Notes under the pieces: model-generated | What the model was told of the DNA's origin: nothing | Databases searched by the model: none | The model's input: only the letters and a program-made list of their open reading frames with translations | Source: Halichondria panicea | Lineage: Eukaryota > Porifera > Demospongiae > Suberitida > Halichondriidae | Assembly: GCF_963675165.1 (NCBI RefSeq) | Contig: NC_087386.1 | Span: 4,532,169 to 4,596,168, forward strand | Direction: 5' to 3' | Length of the DNA: 64,000 nt | Program-made: the position numbers and the translations under genes | Part shown: positions 36,659 to 48,085 of the stretch, piece after piece | Layout: each line of letters begins with the position of its first letter | Position numbering within the stretch: the first letter of the stretch is position 1

Positions 36659-36913
36659 TTACTGTTGCAATGTTGATTCCACTATATATAGGCAGCTCCG
36701 CAGCGATAACTGCCTTGCCGCGAGAGGATCTGGCTCCTCGTATAATCGTATTGCCTGGATCGAGGATCTAAGTAGTGAAAAGGAGAGGCGGCATCCTAGC
36801 CAGTTAAGGGTTTTGCTGTAAGGGTTGTCCCATTTGTGTGAGAACAGGGAAGCCAATCTTTTATAGAAGGTTGTGGCCTCTCTGCCCATCCCACCAGTAG
36901 TGGACATTACCAA
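36659..36913 (-). pseudogene. retroelement protein C-terminal fragment
   Basis: Reads GGMGREATTFYKRLASLFS, HKWDNPYSKTLNWLGCRLSF and SLLRSSIQAIRL. This resembles the conserved tail found after the reverse transcriptase of many invertebrate retroelement proteins (pattern VYKRLA-L, PYS-T--W-RCRLSFSLLRSAI). Only about 80 residues are left and no RT catalytic motif is in the window, so it is a dead fragment. The element class is not decided. Confidence 0.6.
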
Positions 36914-38151
36914 GGTGTAAATGATGCATGTTCTATTTCTCTTACTCTCTGTTTGTAGGATTTTTTCTTTTCTCTTTCGTGTTTCACTATCATTGTTTGT
37001 TCAGGACTGAGGAGCACTCCGAGGAGCACTCCTAGATTCTCCCTTCAGGAAAATAGAGGGCAATAGAATATACAATGTGCAGCATAAATCTAGTTTGTCC
37101 CACCACCGCTTATAAATAGATACCCCTCCACCTCCGCACTCATAACCCCTCACTATGGAATACTGCACATGCATGCAGCTACTGCAGCACATAACAGTAG
37201 TATAAGAAAACTAACTTGTGTGTGCACAAACTAAGTGCATGTTCTCTTTCTCTCCACCATTACAGCGCCTCCGAGACAACTACAGCAACTTAGTTCAGCT
37301 TTTAGCCATAGAGAGTGCGTTAGTGACTCGACTCGACTGGTTTGGCGATCGAGGTCCTGAAAGCTTTGCGGGATGAGCCAAAACAGCTCATCAACAATAG
37401 ATGGCCTTTCAAGAACTACAAAACCTAGGTGGCCTTTGCTCAAACCAAGCCCGTGTATTTCTTACAGGAAAGGACTTCAAATTTCAGTCAATTTTCACAA
37501 CAAGACCTACAATTGGGTATTGAAACTTTACTGTGTGAGGGAGTACAATGTAAGGTGCGTACGTTGTGCCTTTTGTGAGTGTGTTAAGGTGTGACGTACT
37601 GTGTTGTGTCTCTCCTGTGCATGTGCACTGTACTTGACTATATATAGTATCGAGTGTGCTGCAGTTAATAATTATGTGTCCACATAATCCAATGTTGTGT
37701 ACATTAAATCAAAATTTGCCATTTGATCAATAGTATTTACCCATTATTTTGCAGGCAGTAGAGATTCTCAGCTTGCTTGTTCAGTAACTTTGAAGTGTAG
37801 ATGACAGATGAGGTGAGTTACACTTGTATATACCTGACCCTCCACACATGCAGCAGCTAGCTGGTACATGCAGGTGAACTGCCTCTCTCTGATAACGTGA
37901 TCTATACATTGTATATCTTACCTATAGCCTTGATTCCAGGCCGCAAAGGAAGGGTGAAAGACAGCCTGGTATACACTGTTTGCACATGCGTCAGAATTAC
38001 CAAGAATCTAGGTTTTGGAAAATTGTAGTATATTTATCAGTGTTCTGTGTTAGGTTTGTAAAGCTTATATCAGTTTCATTAATTTTATAACGATGATTGC
38101 AAAAAGAGTAGTCACTGTTTTAATACTTATCAAGTTGCTTGTTGTGTGTAA
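36914..38151. other. gene-poor region with a possible exon remnant
   Basis: After an acceptor-like cag near 37266 the plus strand reads RLRDNYSNLVQLLAIESALV, and shortly after, in another frame, AIEVLKALRDEPKQLINN. Both look protein-like and somewhat like death-fold helices, but they are short and not joinable with certainty. A half copy of the ccaggccgcaaaggaagg hairpin family is at about 37930-37970. Nothing else was recognised. Confidence 0.3.
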
Positions 38152-38204
38152 TAGCCTTAATTCCAGGCCGCGAAGGAAGGGTTGAAGGCCTGGAATCGAG
38201 GCTA
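38152..38204. repeat. hairpin repeat, family E (AGCCTCGATTCCAGG)
   Basis: 53-bp foldback with arms tagccttaattccaggcc and ggcctggaatcgaggcta. Relatives are at 43629-43751 and 51572-51633. Confidence 0.75.
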
Positions 38205-38614
38205 CAGTAGACTCTCGCTATTCCGATGCTCTGAAGTACAGCCACCTCGATATACGGCCATTTGATTTGGCACGGCACGGATTGCTAGCTAGGCACAAAA
38301 CTCGCCCTGAAATGCGGCCACTGTTCTGTATATAGTGGCCAGTATACTGGCTGCCCCATGCAAACTAGGTTTTTTATCAAGTTATGGCTGGATATGATGT
38401 TTGGGGTGTGGTTGTTTGGCAGATTAAATTGGATTACACTCAAATAGAGATAATAATGTTCATTATCCTTGAGACAGAACCGCAAAATTAATTAGTCATT
38501 AGATGCGAGGTAGGGTCGTTTTTTAGCTGCAGATATTTATGAAATGCAAACCACTTCGCTATTCCGGCCAAGCTGCATTGTCCCAAGGGTGGCCGGATTA
38601 ACGAGAGTCTACTG
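38205..38614. mobile_element. pogo/Tigger-like MITE with TA target duplication
   Basis: 410 bp, ends cagtagactctcgctattcc and ggattaacgagagtctactg, flanked on both sides by TA. The TA duplication and CAGTAGACTCTCG ends are those of pogo-type Tc1/mariner derivatives. It inserted at the edge of the hairpin at 38152-38204. Non-coding, so it must be mobilised in trans. Confidence 0.78.
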
Positions 38615-39383
38615 TATTTACCATGTGGGATCTGTTTACTGCTTCCATAATTATTGCAGTAAACTGTGGGTACATACATCCCTGCATGATGTGTATGATT
38701 TGTGCACTGTGTTTGTTGATATCAATAAATAATTATCGACAAAAATTATAATAACAATAACATTAATAACAATAACTAGAACACATGCAGACACACACTT
38801 AATAAGTAAATGTTTCTGTACATAGTTTGTCTCTTCAAGAATACACTTTACCTTTAACTAATTGTGTATATATCCTGTTATGCTGATAGAATTGTTATAA
38901 ACTATACAGACTAGAGTCCCTGCAGCAGTCTACAGACTTTAGTCTGGATCCTCTGGATCCGCCCCTGACTGGATCAACCGAAATATTTCGTCTTAAAGAG
39001 AAAACTCGATCACTGTGCAGTGAGGCAGCTCTGAAACGCTGAACGCGAATGACCAGCAGACGCTAGCTATATATAGTCTAGCTATAGATGCATGATGTCA
39101 TTATCAATCCTCACGCCCAAAAACAAAACATTACAGTTAATATTTTTCCTAGCAGATAAAATAATTTTGCAATTCTTCATCACGTGGACATGTGGTTTGT
39201 AGTTGTTCAGTGCATGTGTTGTGTACAGCTATCATGCAGTATACTACTACTATAGTTATCTCTTAATTGTTATATGCATGTATACTCTTGCAAATACAAC
39301 ACCAATTCATGATCATTCGCATATAATTATACACAATAAAAATTAATGGTGCAATAATCTAGTTTTTGTTGCTGCTGTCCATT
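38615..39383. other. AT-rich spacer
   Basis: No gene recognised; AT-rich sequence with ataataacaataac-type runs near 38750. Confidence 0.6.
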
Positions 39384-39430
39384 AGTTGGGCGTGGCCCCA
39401 CTCTAGTCCAGGGTGGGGCCACGCCCAACT
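39384..39430. repeat. hairpin repeat, family F (AGTTGGGCG)
   Basis: 47-bp hairpin, arms agttgggcgtggccccac and gtggggccacgcccaact. A relative is at 48021-48085, with a half copy at about 61300-61318. Confidence 0.8.
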
Positions 39431-39974
39431 AGCTTGATACAGTCATGGTGTTTCAATGGTAGTGCCACTGGTAGTGCCAGTGGTAGGACCAATTACAATA
39501 AAGCAACCTGTATAGAGAAGAAGGTATATGGTATATATATATATATAGACTTCACTAACAACCATGCATTGACACAGTACCGTATTGCGGCCATGTGTTG
39601 GGTCACTGCATGCATGTGTTTGAAGACATGTACACTGAGATTTGTGTGCCAAATAAATGAAAGCACCAGAGGTGTCAAAGCTACATAACATAAAGCTGCT
39701 TAATTAATTCAGGCAGAATCCAGAAACAGGGAAACTCCAAGGTTATGATGGACAATGATCGTTGTTAAATACAATGATACCAAACGCCCAAGTCTAACGG
39801 TGGCTGCATCAGCAGAGCCTTGCAGCTCTTTTCTCACTCTTGCAGCTACCAATAGCTAGCGTTCTATAGTGAAGAGCTATAGCTAGCTACTGGGTAAAGT
39901 AGCAACACTCCATGGACATGCAAGTTTTGCTACGCACTCTTCTGAAAAGGCTACATTGCCTTAAGCCTCGAGAC
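39431..39974. other. spacer before the first foldback element
   Basis: Short overlapping open frames around 39413-39691 have no recognisable protein features. A (TA)n run is at about 39534-39546. Confidence 0.5.
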
Positions 39975-41167
39975 CTATGGGGTGCCGTTTGTGTCAAAAT
40001 CCAAAGAGTCGATAATATAAAAAGAATCGATGTTATGAAAAGGAGTCGATGTTATACAAGAGTCGATGTTTTAAAAGAGTTGATGTTTTAAAAAGGAGCC
40101 GATGTTATGAAAGAGTCGATGTTATAAATAAGTCGATGTTTACCAGAACATTAGAATATTCTGATAATAATCGATACTTTACAGTATGACTTACATTTAG
40201 ACAGGGTGAATAATTTGTGATGGGTCAGAAATTAAGATCATACTGACAGGAAGTTCCTAGAAGGAACACCTAAATATACTACGTAAAATTTATACTGTAA
40301 CATGTTTTGGTAAGTTGACTTTCAATTTAACGGTAAACTTGCTGGAGAATGTAGGGAGCTAGAGCCGAGGGGTGCTGCACAGAACAGACTGGAGAAACCC
40401 AATGAGTGACCTTAATGAACTAAGGTCAGCCTGCCCTGTGGAGCACCACTCCTCATAGCCCTACTCGACTCTCCAGTTTACGTTTAAATTGATGTATTAG
40501 TAAAGGTCGACTTACTACAAAACACAGAATAGGCCTACTCTAATGTTATGGTAAACATCAACTTATAACATCGGCTCCTTTTTAAAACATCGACTCTTTT
40601 ATAAGGCCATGCAAAGTCAATTTGTAGTTTCTCAGGCCCTCGCGCTTGGAAATTGGCAGCTTTACAAAAAAGTTAAATATCACGTGACCTTAAATTAAAG
40701 GCACTAAAAGAAAAGAAAAAGATAAATTTGTATGGTTTTTGGTCATGAATATAATTATGACTAAAATTAATAAATAAAAATTATGCACTTCCGCTTATTG
40801 AGGAAGTTAGGGGTGTGTTTTCAATTAAAATTCTATGAATATCATTATCATTAATATTTATCAAATGCCTCAATCCGCTTGCTATTTTAAGAATAATAGC
40901 CTGAGAAACTACAAATTGACTTTGCTTAGCCTACGTTGACTCCATTTCATAACTTTTTAATTTTGACACAAACGGCAAAACATCTACTTTTATGACGTCG
41001 ACTCTTGTAAACATCGACCTTTATGAGGTCGACTCTTGTAAACATCGACCTTTATGATGTCGACTCTTGGTAAACATCGACTCCTTTATAAAACATTGAG
41101 CTTTATAACGTCGACTCCATTTCATAATATCAACCTTTTGGATTTTGACACAAACGGCACCCCATAG
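39975..41167. mobile_element. foldback element 1 with TCGATGTTAT direct repeats
   Basis: 1193 bp. The outer inverted ends are ctatggggtgccgtttgtgt and acacaaacggcaccccatag. Inside each end are arrays of a short unit of the type gagtcgatgttataaa (left, about 40005-40145) and its complement (right, about 40980-41120). A further nested set lies in the middle (about 40553-40600). Inner inverted pairs also exist: gcaaagtcaatttgtagttt at 40612 against aaactacaaattgactttgc at 40913, and a central imperfect stem about 40330-40485. No transposase frame. The layout resembles FB/Galileo-type foldback transposons. Confidence 0.75.
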
Positions 41168-41280
41168 AAACCAGCTGTTCGTTATCGAAAAGAACACCTG
41201 GTCAAGTTCCAACGTAGAAATAGGCCTTTTCATTTAAGAGGAGGAATTTAATTTGGGCTCTGTTACATCATAATTACTAC

Positions 41281-41375
41281 TAGCCTCAGTCCCAGGTCGA
41301 TTTTTAGAACGAAGTTAAAAAGTAAAATACTAGTTGGCGGCCTAGCTAGAGACAACGAGGCTGGAAACGAGGCTA
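41281..41375. repeat. degenerate family E hairpin
   Basis: Starts tagcctcagtcccaggtcga and ends ctggaaacgaggcta; weak stem. Confidence 0.45.
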
Positions 41376-41470
41376 CCAGTTTTACTTCCGTAGTAAAAAT
41401 GTGCTGAGCTGGCATGATGTTTACTTATGATTCGTTAGAAAGTCAATGTAAATCGAGTCAATGCGTTTTT

Positions 41471-41715
41471 GCAGCCTCTGCATTCTGCAATGCAAGCACT
41501 GTTATTCTAAAAAAAGGAAGTTTGTGAAATAAGAGCTAGAGCTACACAATGGTTTTTGTCCCAGAGAGTGACATTGTAGACATCTGTAGAATTAGGCAGA
41601 TGTGGTGTTCCATCCAACCATATAGATATAGATTAGTAATACCATTGTATAGCTCTTATTTCATACTTCCTTTCTTTAGAATAACAGCGCTTGTATTGCA
41701 GAATGCAGAGGCTGC
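41471..41715. mobile_element. 245-bp palindromic element
   Basis: Arms of about 75 bp: gcagcctctgcattctgcaa through agctctta-type sequence on the left, and the complement ending gaatgcagaggctgc on the right, with about 95 bp between. Non-coding MITE-like foldback. Confidence 0.72.
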
Positions 41716-43326
41716 AATAGCAGAAACATTTTCTAAGGAGTTTACTCAGCTTTGCCCTGAAAAATTAGTGTAGGTGTTCGATCATCACTGTCCACCGCAT
41801 CCTGACGGATGGGATGTAAAGCCGGAGGTCCCGGGGGATCTGACACAATAAGCTTCACGCTTCCTTCAGACCCTCGTCAGCCACAACAGTGGTAAAACCC
41901 GACAGGATTTCGTAAAGAAAAAAAACACATCGATTTTTTATCCCGGTTTTAATTTTTGTGTTACTTCTCTGTCCTCAAAAAACGTGAAAAAAGCTAAAAC
42001 CTCGATTTAAAGCGAGACTTTTAAATAATTACGTTTTGTAAAAGTAAAGTTTTAATGTATGCAAAAAATGAATTTATATGGTGCTATATGCATGGGTGAA
42101 ATGTCCAAGTGTCGCTTATATCCCGTTGCTACGTTGTTGCCAAGTGCAATATGCAGCATAATGCACTGCTGAAAGTCATATTGCACTGACCGCAAAGTCA
42201 TATTGCACTAACCACAAAACGCCCCTCTGGCATAATTAAATTAAATATTGTATCATGAGAAATAACAAGTATCAAAGTAAGTCCAGCCATGCAGGAATGT
42301 TCAGCACTGCTGGAGTTTCTTCTTTGCAACCATGCAGGTTTTAAAATCGTCCCAGGTTCATTTTGTGAAGATTCTGTGTTCCTAGATCTAGTCCTCCACT
42401 TCTTGATGCACGGTCAATTCTGGCTTCACCATAGCACTAGAAGCGGCTCTTTTTGCAGGGGGCTTGAGCTGTTTTGCAGCAGTGTAGAGGCGAGCTTCTT
42501 TGGCTTGGTTGTGATGCCGAGGATAGTGGAGGGGGCTGTTCGAGCAGCAGTTACACTGATCATCAGTCTGGTGAGTAGTACAGTGGGGTGGGGCTGTTTC
42601 TTCGCAGCAGTAAATGGGGTGGGGCTATTTCTTTGCAGCAGTAGCGGGGTGGGGCTGTTTTGCAGCACCAGAAGTGGGGTGGGGCTGTTTTGCAGTGGTT
42701 TCAGCGTCGTTGGAACTCCAACAATTTTGTGTCAAGCCATTCGTCGGTCATGCCAATCTTATACGCTGCATATACTGGCGTCTACACAGCCAAAAATCGC
42801 CCTCGTGCTTCAGTGCAATATATTCCATACATCCCTTGTGCCCGTGTTATAACTATAACTTATACCACACTTACGTCACCACAAATTGATCTCATTGGTC
42901 AACAGCTGTAGGATATATAGAATATTAGCATACAGCCCCAGGCATGCACAGTTTTTCAAGTTGTTTTTTAGTTTTTTCATTTGTTCAAGAAAGTAAGCAA
43001 AGAAAGAGCCATGCTTGACGGTACTAAGACTCAAAGCGACGGCAGAAACACGGAAGGTGCTCTCCAACAAGATGGCTAAGCTTCCATGGGTCCATGGGCG
43101 CGGTTTAGATACATTTTATCCAAGAAGAGCTTGCAACTCCAGTAAGGGACGTCGAATGGTCAACGCTTGGACCAAGGAAGCTCTTGAGCATCTGTAGGAG
43201 TCAACATGTTGCTCAACTAGCTCTTTGACGGCTGCAAAATTCGGCATAGTCTCGTTCTTTTTTGCAGTCTGCATCGTGATTGAATTGTTGCTAGGGGGAG
43301 GTCCTTTTATAGTGCTGCGGTCACGT
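41716..43326. other. low-complexity region with GGGGTGGGGCTG repeats
   Basis: Tandem units of ggggtggggctgttttgcag-like sequence at about 42585-42700. They open long frames on both strands (42289-42852 plus; minus strand with AKQPHP repeats and AKQLKPPAKRAASS downstream). The basic minus-strand stretch looks faintly histone-tail-like but is interrupted by a stop. Sites of the type agtgcaatatg / catattgcact at 42140-42215 belong to the same repeat family as 44890-45345. I do not support a gene here. Confidence 0.45.
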
Positions 43327-43410
43327 GGTATAAGTCAGATATGCCACACCTACTCGGAGGATGCACCCTATATATCCTCCTCTTAGGTGTGGTATATCCT
43401 ATACTTATTT
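43327..43410. repeat. hairpin (GATATGCCACACCTA)
   Basis: Left arm gatatgccacacctactcgg, right arm cttaggtgtggtatatc, with gaggat / atcctc between. Confidence 0.6.
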
Positions 43411-43628
43411 AGAGGGTCGCCTTAAATCGAGGTTTACGGTAGTAGACTGCGAGGCGTTGACCGTAGAAGTGAAAAATGTTCAACTTGTTCTGTACATGAG
43501 ACTTCTAGTTGAGTCTTTTCCAAGGTTAAGCATTCTCCAAGATGAGCATTCTCCAAGATGACATCAGTATAATTATATCTAGATCTATATATGCCTTCTA
43601 TATAGTATCTCAGGAGTAACATAGCTCT

Positions 43629-43751
43629 AGCCTATAGCTAGCCTCGACCCCAGGCCGATCCGTCTCCAATTGAACGCTAGGTCGCCTACTATTTTTCTAC
43701 TTCGTTCTATTAATAAAAAAATCGGCCTGGGACCGAGGTTAGCCTATAGCC
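43629..43751. repeat. hairpin repeat, family E member
   Basis: Arms gctagcctcgaccccaggcc and ggcctgggaccgaggttagc, each flanked by cctata. Confidence 0.72.
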
Positions 43752-43886
43752 TGCTCTTGTACCATGCAGCCATACATGCATGCGCATGGTCATGTGTATA
43801 TACACAAGGTAACCACAGTTACATTACTAATACTATAGTGTTTGTGACGTATAGTGAGATAATAACCATGGTGTGTAGATCTAGTA

Positions 43887-44421
43887 GTTACATACTCCTC
43901 TTCATGTACTCCTGATAATATATACAACGAAATTAATAGAGACTTACCCAGTACAGGGTTTGGTAAATCACATTTGTTGTAAAGGTATGAAAGATTGATG
44001 AGGCACCACTGTGATGGCAGTTCGCAATATCCTAGAGGAGTAGTGGACTGCTGCATGCATGCATGCATGTATGTAGTCATGCGTAGGTATAATTATGCAG
44101 AGAAGAAGTTAATGAATGCATGCATGCATGCAGGATTTAAACTTAGCAATGTGTCGCATGCATGCAGTAAACTATTTGTATGCATGTGAACTTACAATGA
44201 AGTGTCTGTGGCATAGGTCCAGAGCTAATTCAGTCAGTCCATCAGTGAAGCAATCTTGACAATTGACTGCCGCAAAGCAAGCCACAAGTACGACAAGCAC
44301 AATCTTCAATGTCTGCAAAAGAAATAAAGGTTGAATCACATGCATGCATGCATGCATTAACTTATATATAACAGTGTAATTATAATATATATACACTGCA
44401 GGCATACATTCCTTTTACCAT
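43887..44421 (-). CDS. small secreted cysteine-containing peptide, four exons
   Basis: Exon 1 is the ATG alone (44421-44419, donor gtaaaa). Exon 2 is 44312-44196, exon 3 44031-43948 and exon 4 43910-43887 with TAA. All internal junctions are phase 0, with cag/tag acceptors and gtaagt donors. The 75-aa product starts M-TLKIVLVVLVACFAAVNC, a clear signal peptide, then QDCFTDGLTELALDLCHRHF, then a segment with NCHHSG and a short tail EYMKRSM. I do not recognise the family. The short exons with matched phases and the hydrophobic leader are the evidence; exon 3 could be read in another phase, giving more cysteines. The region around it is full of GCATGCAT runs. Confidence 0.55.
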
Positions 44422-44869
44422 GATTATGAAGTGTTCGATTTGGTTCCAGGGTATATATATATATATATTATGTCTTAACTTGATGCATAGAAGAGATGCA
44501 AATGGTTAGTCTTCTTACTTGATGTTGCATGGAGTCTTGATTGCTGTGATTTGTCAGTCAAATTGCTCATTTTATATACTCAATTTTCCTTGTGGGAGTT
44601 GGAATCAAAACCTTTTCTGGTTGATATTCATCAGATTGACTTGGGAATTGGAATGAGACTTTCCACTGCATGCGTAAACCATAATTATACTCATTTTAAA
44701 TTGTTATGAGTGTCGCATGTTGTGGCTGCAGACTGCAGTGCTTCATAACCTGTTACCGCATCCTTTGTGGGTTCTGAACTAGCTAGACATTGTAGTTCTT
44801 TTGAAGTCTATAATTATCTATACTAAGTCTTCAGCTATTTATGTTTGTTGCCCAGTGAGTGGGCAGATC
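44422..44869. other. spacer upstream of the peptide gene
   Basis: Holds a (TA)n run at about 44454-44468. No gene recognised. Confidence 0.6.
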
Positions 44870-45350
44870 AAAGCAATCCAGTGCTGAGTATATGGCATGT
44901 TGCATCACTGCCATGGCTACCATATATTGCACTGCATTATATGGCATAATGCACTGGATTATATGCACTTGCGCTGTGTGTAAATGCAGTAGATTTCTTT
45001 AAGAGATATCCATTTGGGACTTATGCCCCACCATCCCACGTAATACTCAGTTGGTCCCTTTTATAGGCTACTACTTTTACAACTATACTAGTGGGAAGAA
45101 AACCTAAAAAATTTACTATGGAATTCAGCAAAACTAATGAATACACTAAATTCCTTCAAAACACACAAGTCTTTTATTACGATTTATATGACCAGTCAGA
45201 CGAGTTTAACGTCATTGGGCAACAAGTTAGTTATTGCAGGCGCCCTCGTGCAACATGCCATATACTGCACTGGATGACATAATGCCCTCGGGGCCTGCGG
45301 CCCTCGGGCATTATATTGCTACAGTGCAATATATGGCATGTTGCACTCTG
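44870..45350. repeat. ATGGCATGTTGCA / TGCAACATGCCAT inverted-repeat cluster
   Basis: Repeated sites of the type gtgcaatatatggcatgttg occur in both orientations at about 44895-44965 and 45247-45345. The right part is a palindrome around ccctcggggcctgcggccctcgggc. Between them, 45091-45282 is an open frame of 63 codons of no known family. Confidence 0.6.
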
Positions 45351-45594
45351 GCTGGGCAATAACTAATACATAATTATTATGTTTTGGGAGCTGAAGTCCT
45401 AGCATATAGTTGCTGTCAGGAGTGTGGGGTTAGGGTTATAGGCACTCCTGTTGCTGTATATAGTACTCCTATATAGGTACGTCATCAATTATCAGGACGA
45501 TGCATGCATGTGTTTGTTTCAGACGAGTAGTGGAGAGTGTATATACAATTAGCTGGCCCAGTTGCTGTGATAAAAATTATATGGTTTATGAACA

Positions 45595-45656
45595 GGACAA
45601 GCATACAGCTCTGTATATGTAGCCAGTAGGAATGGACATGTTGAGATAGTGAATTA
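45595..45656 (+). pseudogene. ankyrin-repeat exon remnant
   Basis: Split over two frames it reads DKHTALYM and VASRNGHVEIV, that is one ankyrin repeat broken by a single-base shift and followed by a stop. Confidence 0.55.
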
Positions 45657-45813
45657 AGGTCCTTTTAGTAGTCAAGGCTACAGCACTCAGACCAAGGTTG
45701 GTAATAATAGTGGCTCCGATACGACACGAGTACTTCAATTCAATTTGAGGTACTCATGTCGGGCCTCTTCTGGGTTGCTATAGTACACGTACTTGCCTCT
45801 AATTATGCTGATG

Positions 45814-45927
45814 TACCGTATAGCGGGTTATAGCGGGTAATTTTTGGGGGACAAAATATTCGTGGTTGAGCAGTTCAACCACAAAAACTACGAAAATTTT
45901 ACCCCACGAAAATTACCCTCTACGGTA
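45814..45927. mobile_element. TACCGTATAGCGGG hairpin MITE
   Basis: 114 bp; ends taccgtata and ctacggta, inner arms aaaatattcgtggttgagc / caaccacaaaaactacg. Fold-back over nearly its whole length. Confidence 0.72.
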
Positions 45928-45995
45928 TAGCCCTGTGAACAATGTGTGGGCAGGTCATTAGTGCAGGTCATAATAGAGGAGCTCTTTTAATTGTG

Positions 45996-46482
45996 TGTTC
46001 CCACAACATCCTTGACTGTGTATCCATTAGTGTGTGTATTGTCTCCCCCCCACACACAGTGGACCACCCCCCTATACTGTACAGTCAGTACATCTCCAGA
46101 CCACGCCATGTCAAGAACAACTTGGGGTTGGACGAGGTAAGCTGTCTCTATTACTGTTACATGTTGTATGTGCACGGATATATTTTTGTAGGTGTTCATA
46201 AATTGGGCTAGTACGGAGGCCAGAAAAAAGGAACTGGATGATTTTAAGCCTGGACGAGCTCAACTTCAACACACCCCCTTTAATGCAGTCGATGGAAGGT
46301 GAGAGCAAATTAATTGGCTAATATTAAATATACAGTACATGGGCTTGACACGTCAAATCACAAGTTGTCATTGAGAGGGGGTACGCACTGGCTGTACAGT
46401 ATAGGGGGGTGGTCCACTGTGTGTGGAGGGGAGAGACACAATACACACTAATTGATATACACAAGGATGTTGTGGGGAACTC
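45996..46482. repeat. inverted repeat with ~95-bp arms around a possible exon
   Basis: Left arm about 45996-46090 (cccacaacatccttg to ctgtacagtcagtac). Right arm about 46388-46482, its complement with scattered changes (gtacgcactggctgtacag to caaggatgttgtgggg). Shared core cagtggaccacccccctata. The ~300-bp spacer includes an exon-like QYISRPRHVKNNLGLDE followed by gtaagc. Confidence 0.7.
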
Positions 46483-47199
46483 TATATTTAAAAGAACCCA
46501 TTAATTGTTTATTTTATATCGGCCTGTAGTATCGTTTCACAGGAACACTTTTAGTTGACTTGAATTTATTTTAGCAATAATTATGGCAACTGCCTGAATA
46601 CAACACATGGCTGATCTTATATCACACAGACAGGAAGGGTTACGTAATGGCTATCTATTTATACATTAATCACAGTGAGGTAATCTCATGAATAACATTC
46701 TTGTTCACGATACCACATTGACAGTTGCTACAATAACATGGATATAGTCTGGGAATCAAGTGCATGTACCTACCCGGCTGAAAGGACCCTTGGGGAGGAC
46801 GACCTATGACCTTTGGAGAGGTCGGCTGTTCCATAGTCACCACACAATATGGCAGCAGGTGAGGGGGCGTTAGTGGACACTTGTTGATCATGATGTGTGC
46901 ACACTTACGAAAATACTTGCATGTATACGTATACATTGCATGTATATATATACGTATACATTGTATGTTTATTGCTACCCGTTGCATTGTGGACACTTAA
47001 TAACTGTGAAACCAGTCTATAGTGATCACCCTGTAAGCAGCTAGACCACCCTCTATATAATACAGCCATGTTAGTGGGCCCCAAAGCATGTGTTTCAAAT
47101 TGTGTTAGCAGGCCACATCTTTAGTGTTATTGTAGGGCTGCTGGAATAAAATACGTTACTTAAAATAAGTAAAACTAATGCAATGTGCAAATACATTGG
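46483..47199. other. spacer
   Basis: AT-rich with alternating tgtatatatatacgtatac at about 46920-46965. No gene recognised. Confidence 0.5.
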
Positions 47200-47411
47200 T
47201 GCTGTCTCTAGACTGGATCCAGGAATGGGAGACATCAGAGACATCACCACTAGAGTCTGATTCCCAGATCTCAGACAGAGGTGATGATTCTGTGAGTCAT
47301 GCAGTAAGCACTCTGGCTGGATGCGACACAGAGGAGGCACTAACTGACGACAACAAAACAACATTCGACTGGTGTAAGGAGGGGAATAAACGATCTCTCT
47401 ATACTCTCTGA
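47200..47411 (+). CDS. possible 3' terminal exon of an unidentified protein
   Basis: After an acceptor-like tctctag near 47210 the frame reads DWIQEWETSETSPLESDSQI, SDRGDDSVSHAVSTLAGC, TEEALTDDNKTTFDWCKEGN and stops. The composition is protein-like and acidic. No family is recognised; it may be the end of the same broken ankyrin gene as the pieces on either side. Confidence 0.35.
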
Positions 47412-47953
47412 CACCAATGTCAATCAAACTGACCAAGATAGGATAATAATTGTGTATGCCAAAGTAATCAGGTTGATACTTCATTCAAATAATTTTTATG
47501 CTGAAATGACTGTCCAATTATAAGAAAATTTCTGTCTAATTTACTTGAACTATATACTACATGATATGTAACCATGCAAGTTTGGAATGTTGAATTTTGA
47601 AATTTATGCTGATTGAAGGCATTTCATGGTCTTCTTCACTGGACCTGTGATCGTGGCAACCTAAACTGTTGGCAGAGTTGAGTGCTAGAACTAGCTAAGC
47701 GGCAGAGTCAGCAGAACATTAACACGATAGACAAATGTAACAACTGACAAAAAAGAGATCATGCATGCACCAAAATCAAAAGAGACGCGCAGAGCCTCTT
47801 TACAACAAAGAATCTATTGTTAATTAACACGGCTCTGCTCCACAGGAAATAATAAACCTACTTAACATTCCTAATAGAAACCACAGCTACAGTAACTAAG
47901 TAAACGATGTACACATTAGTCAAGTGCACACACATACACATAATACTAACAAC
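47412..47953. other. spacer
   Basis: No gene or repeat recognised. Confidence 0.5.
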
Positions 47954-48013
47954 ATGAACATGGTGAAACTGCATGTACTTGTGAAGAGGGGTGCAGCAGA
48001 TGTTAATATTTAG
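47954..48013 (+). pseudogene. ankyrin-repeat remnant (VKLHVLVKRGAADVN)
   Basis: Resembles the end of an ankyrin repeat (VKLLVKRGADVNIQD) with small insertions and a TAG, and is interrupted just after by the hairpin element at 48021-48085. Confidence 0.45.
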
Positions 48014-48020
48014 GACACAT

Positions 48021-48085
48021 TAGTTGGGCGGAGTCCAACCAACGCTGTGCTGCGCTCACAGCGTTGGTTGGACTCCGCCCAACTA
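48021..48085. repeat. hairpin repeat, family F member
   Basis: 65-bp near-perfect hairpin, arms tagttgggcggagtccaacc and ggttggactccgcccaacta, loop tgtgctgcgctcac. Confidence 0.82.

Noticed and set aside
42289-42852. 187-codon open frame with VGLFCS repeats and a minus-strand AKQPHP frame
   Set aside because: Both frames come from a G/T-rich tandem repeat; the minus frame has a stop in the repeats and no start or splice context was convincing.
45091-45282. 63-codon frame MGRKPKKFTMEFSKTNEYTK
   Set aside because: No family, no splice context, lies between repeat copies; kept only as a note in the repeat cluster.
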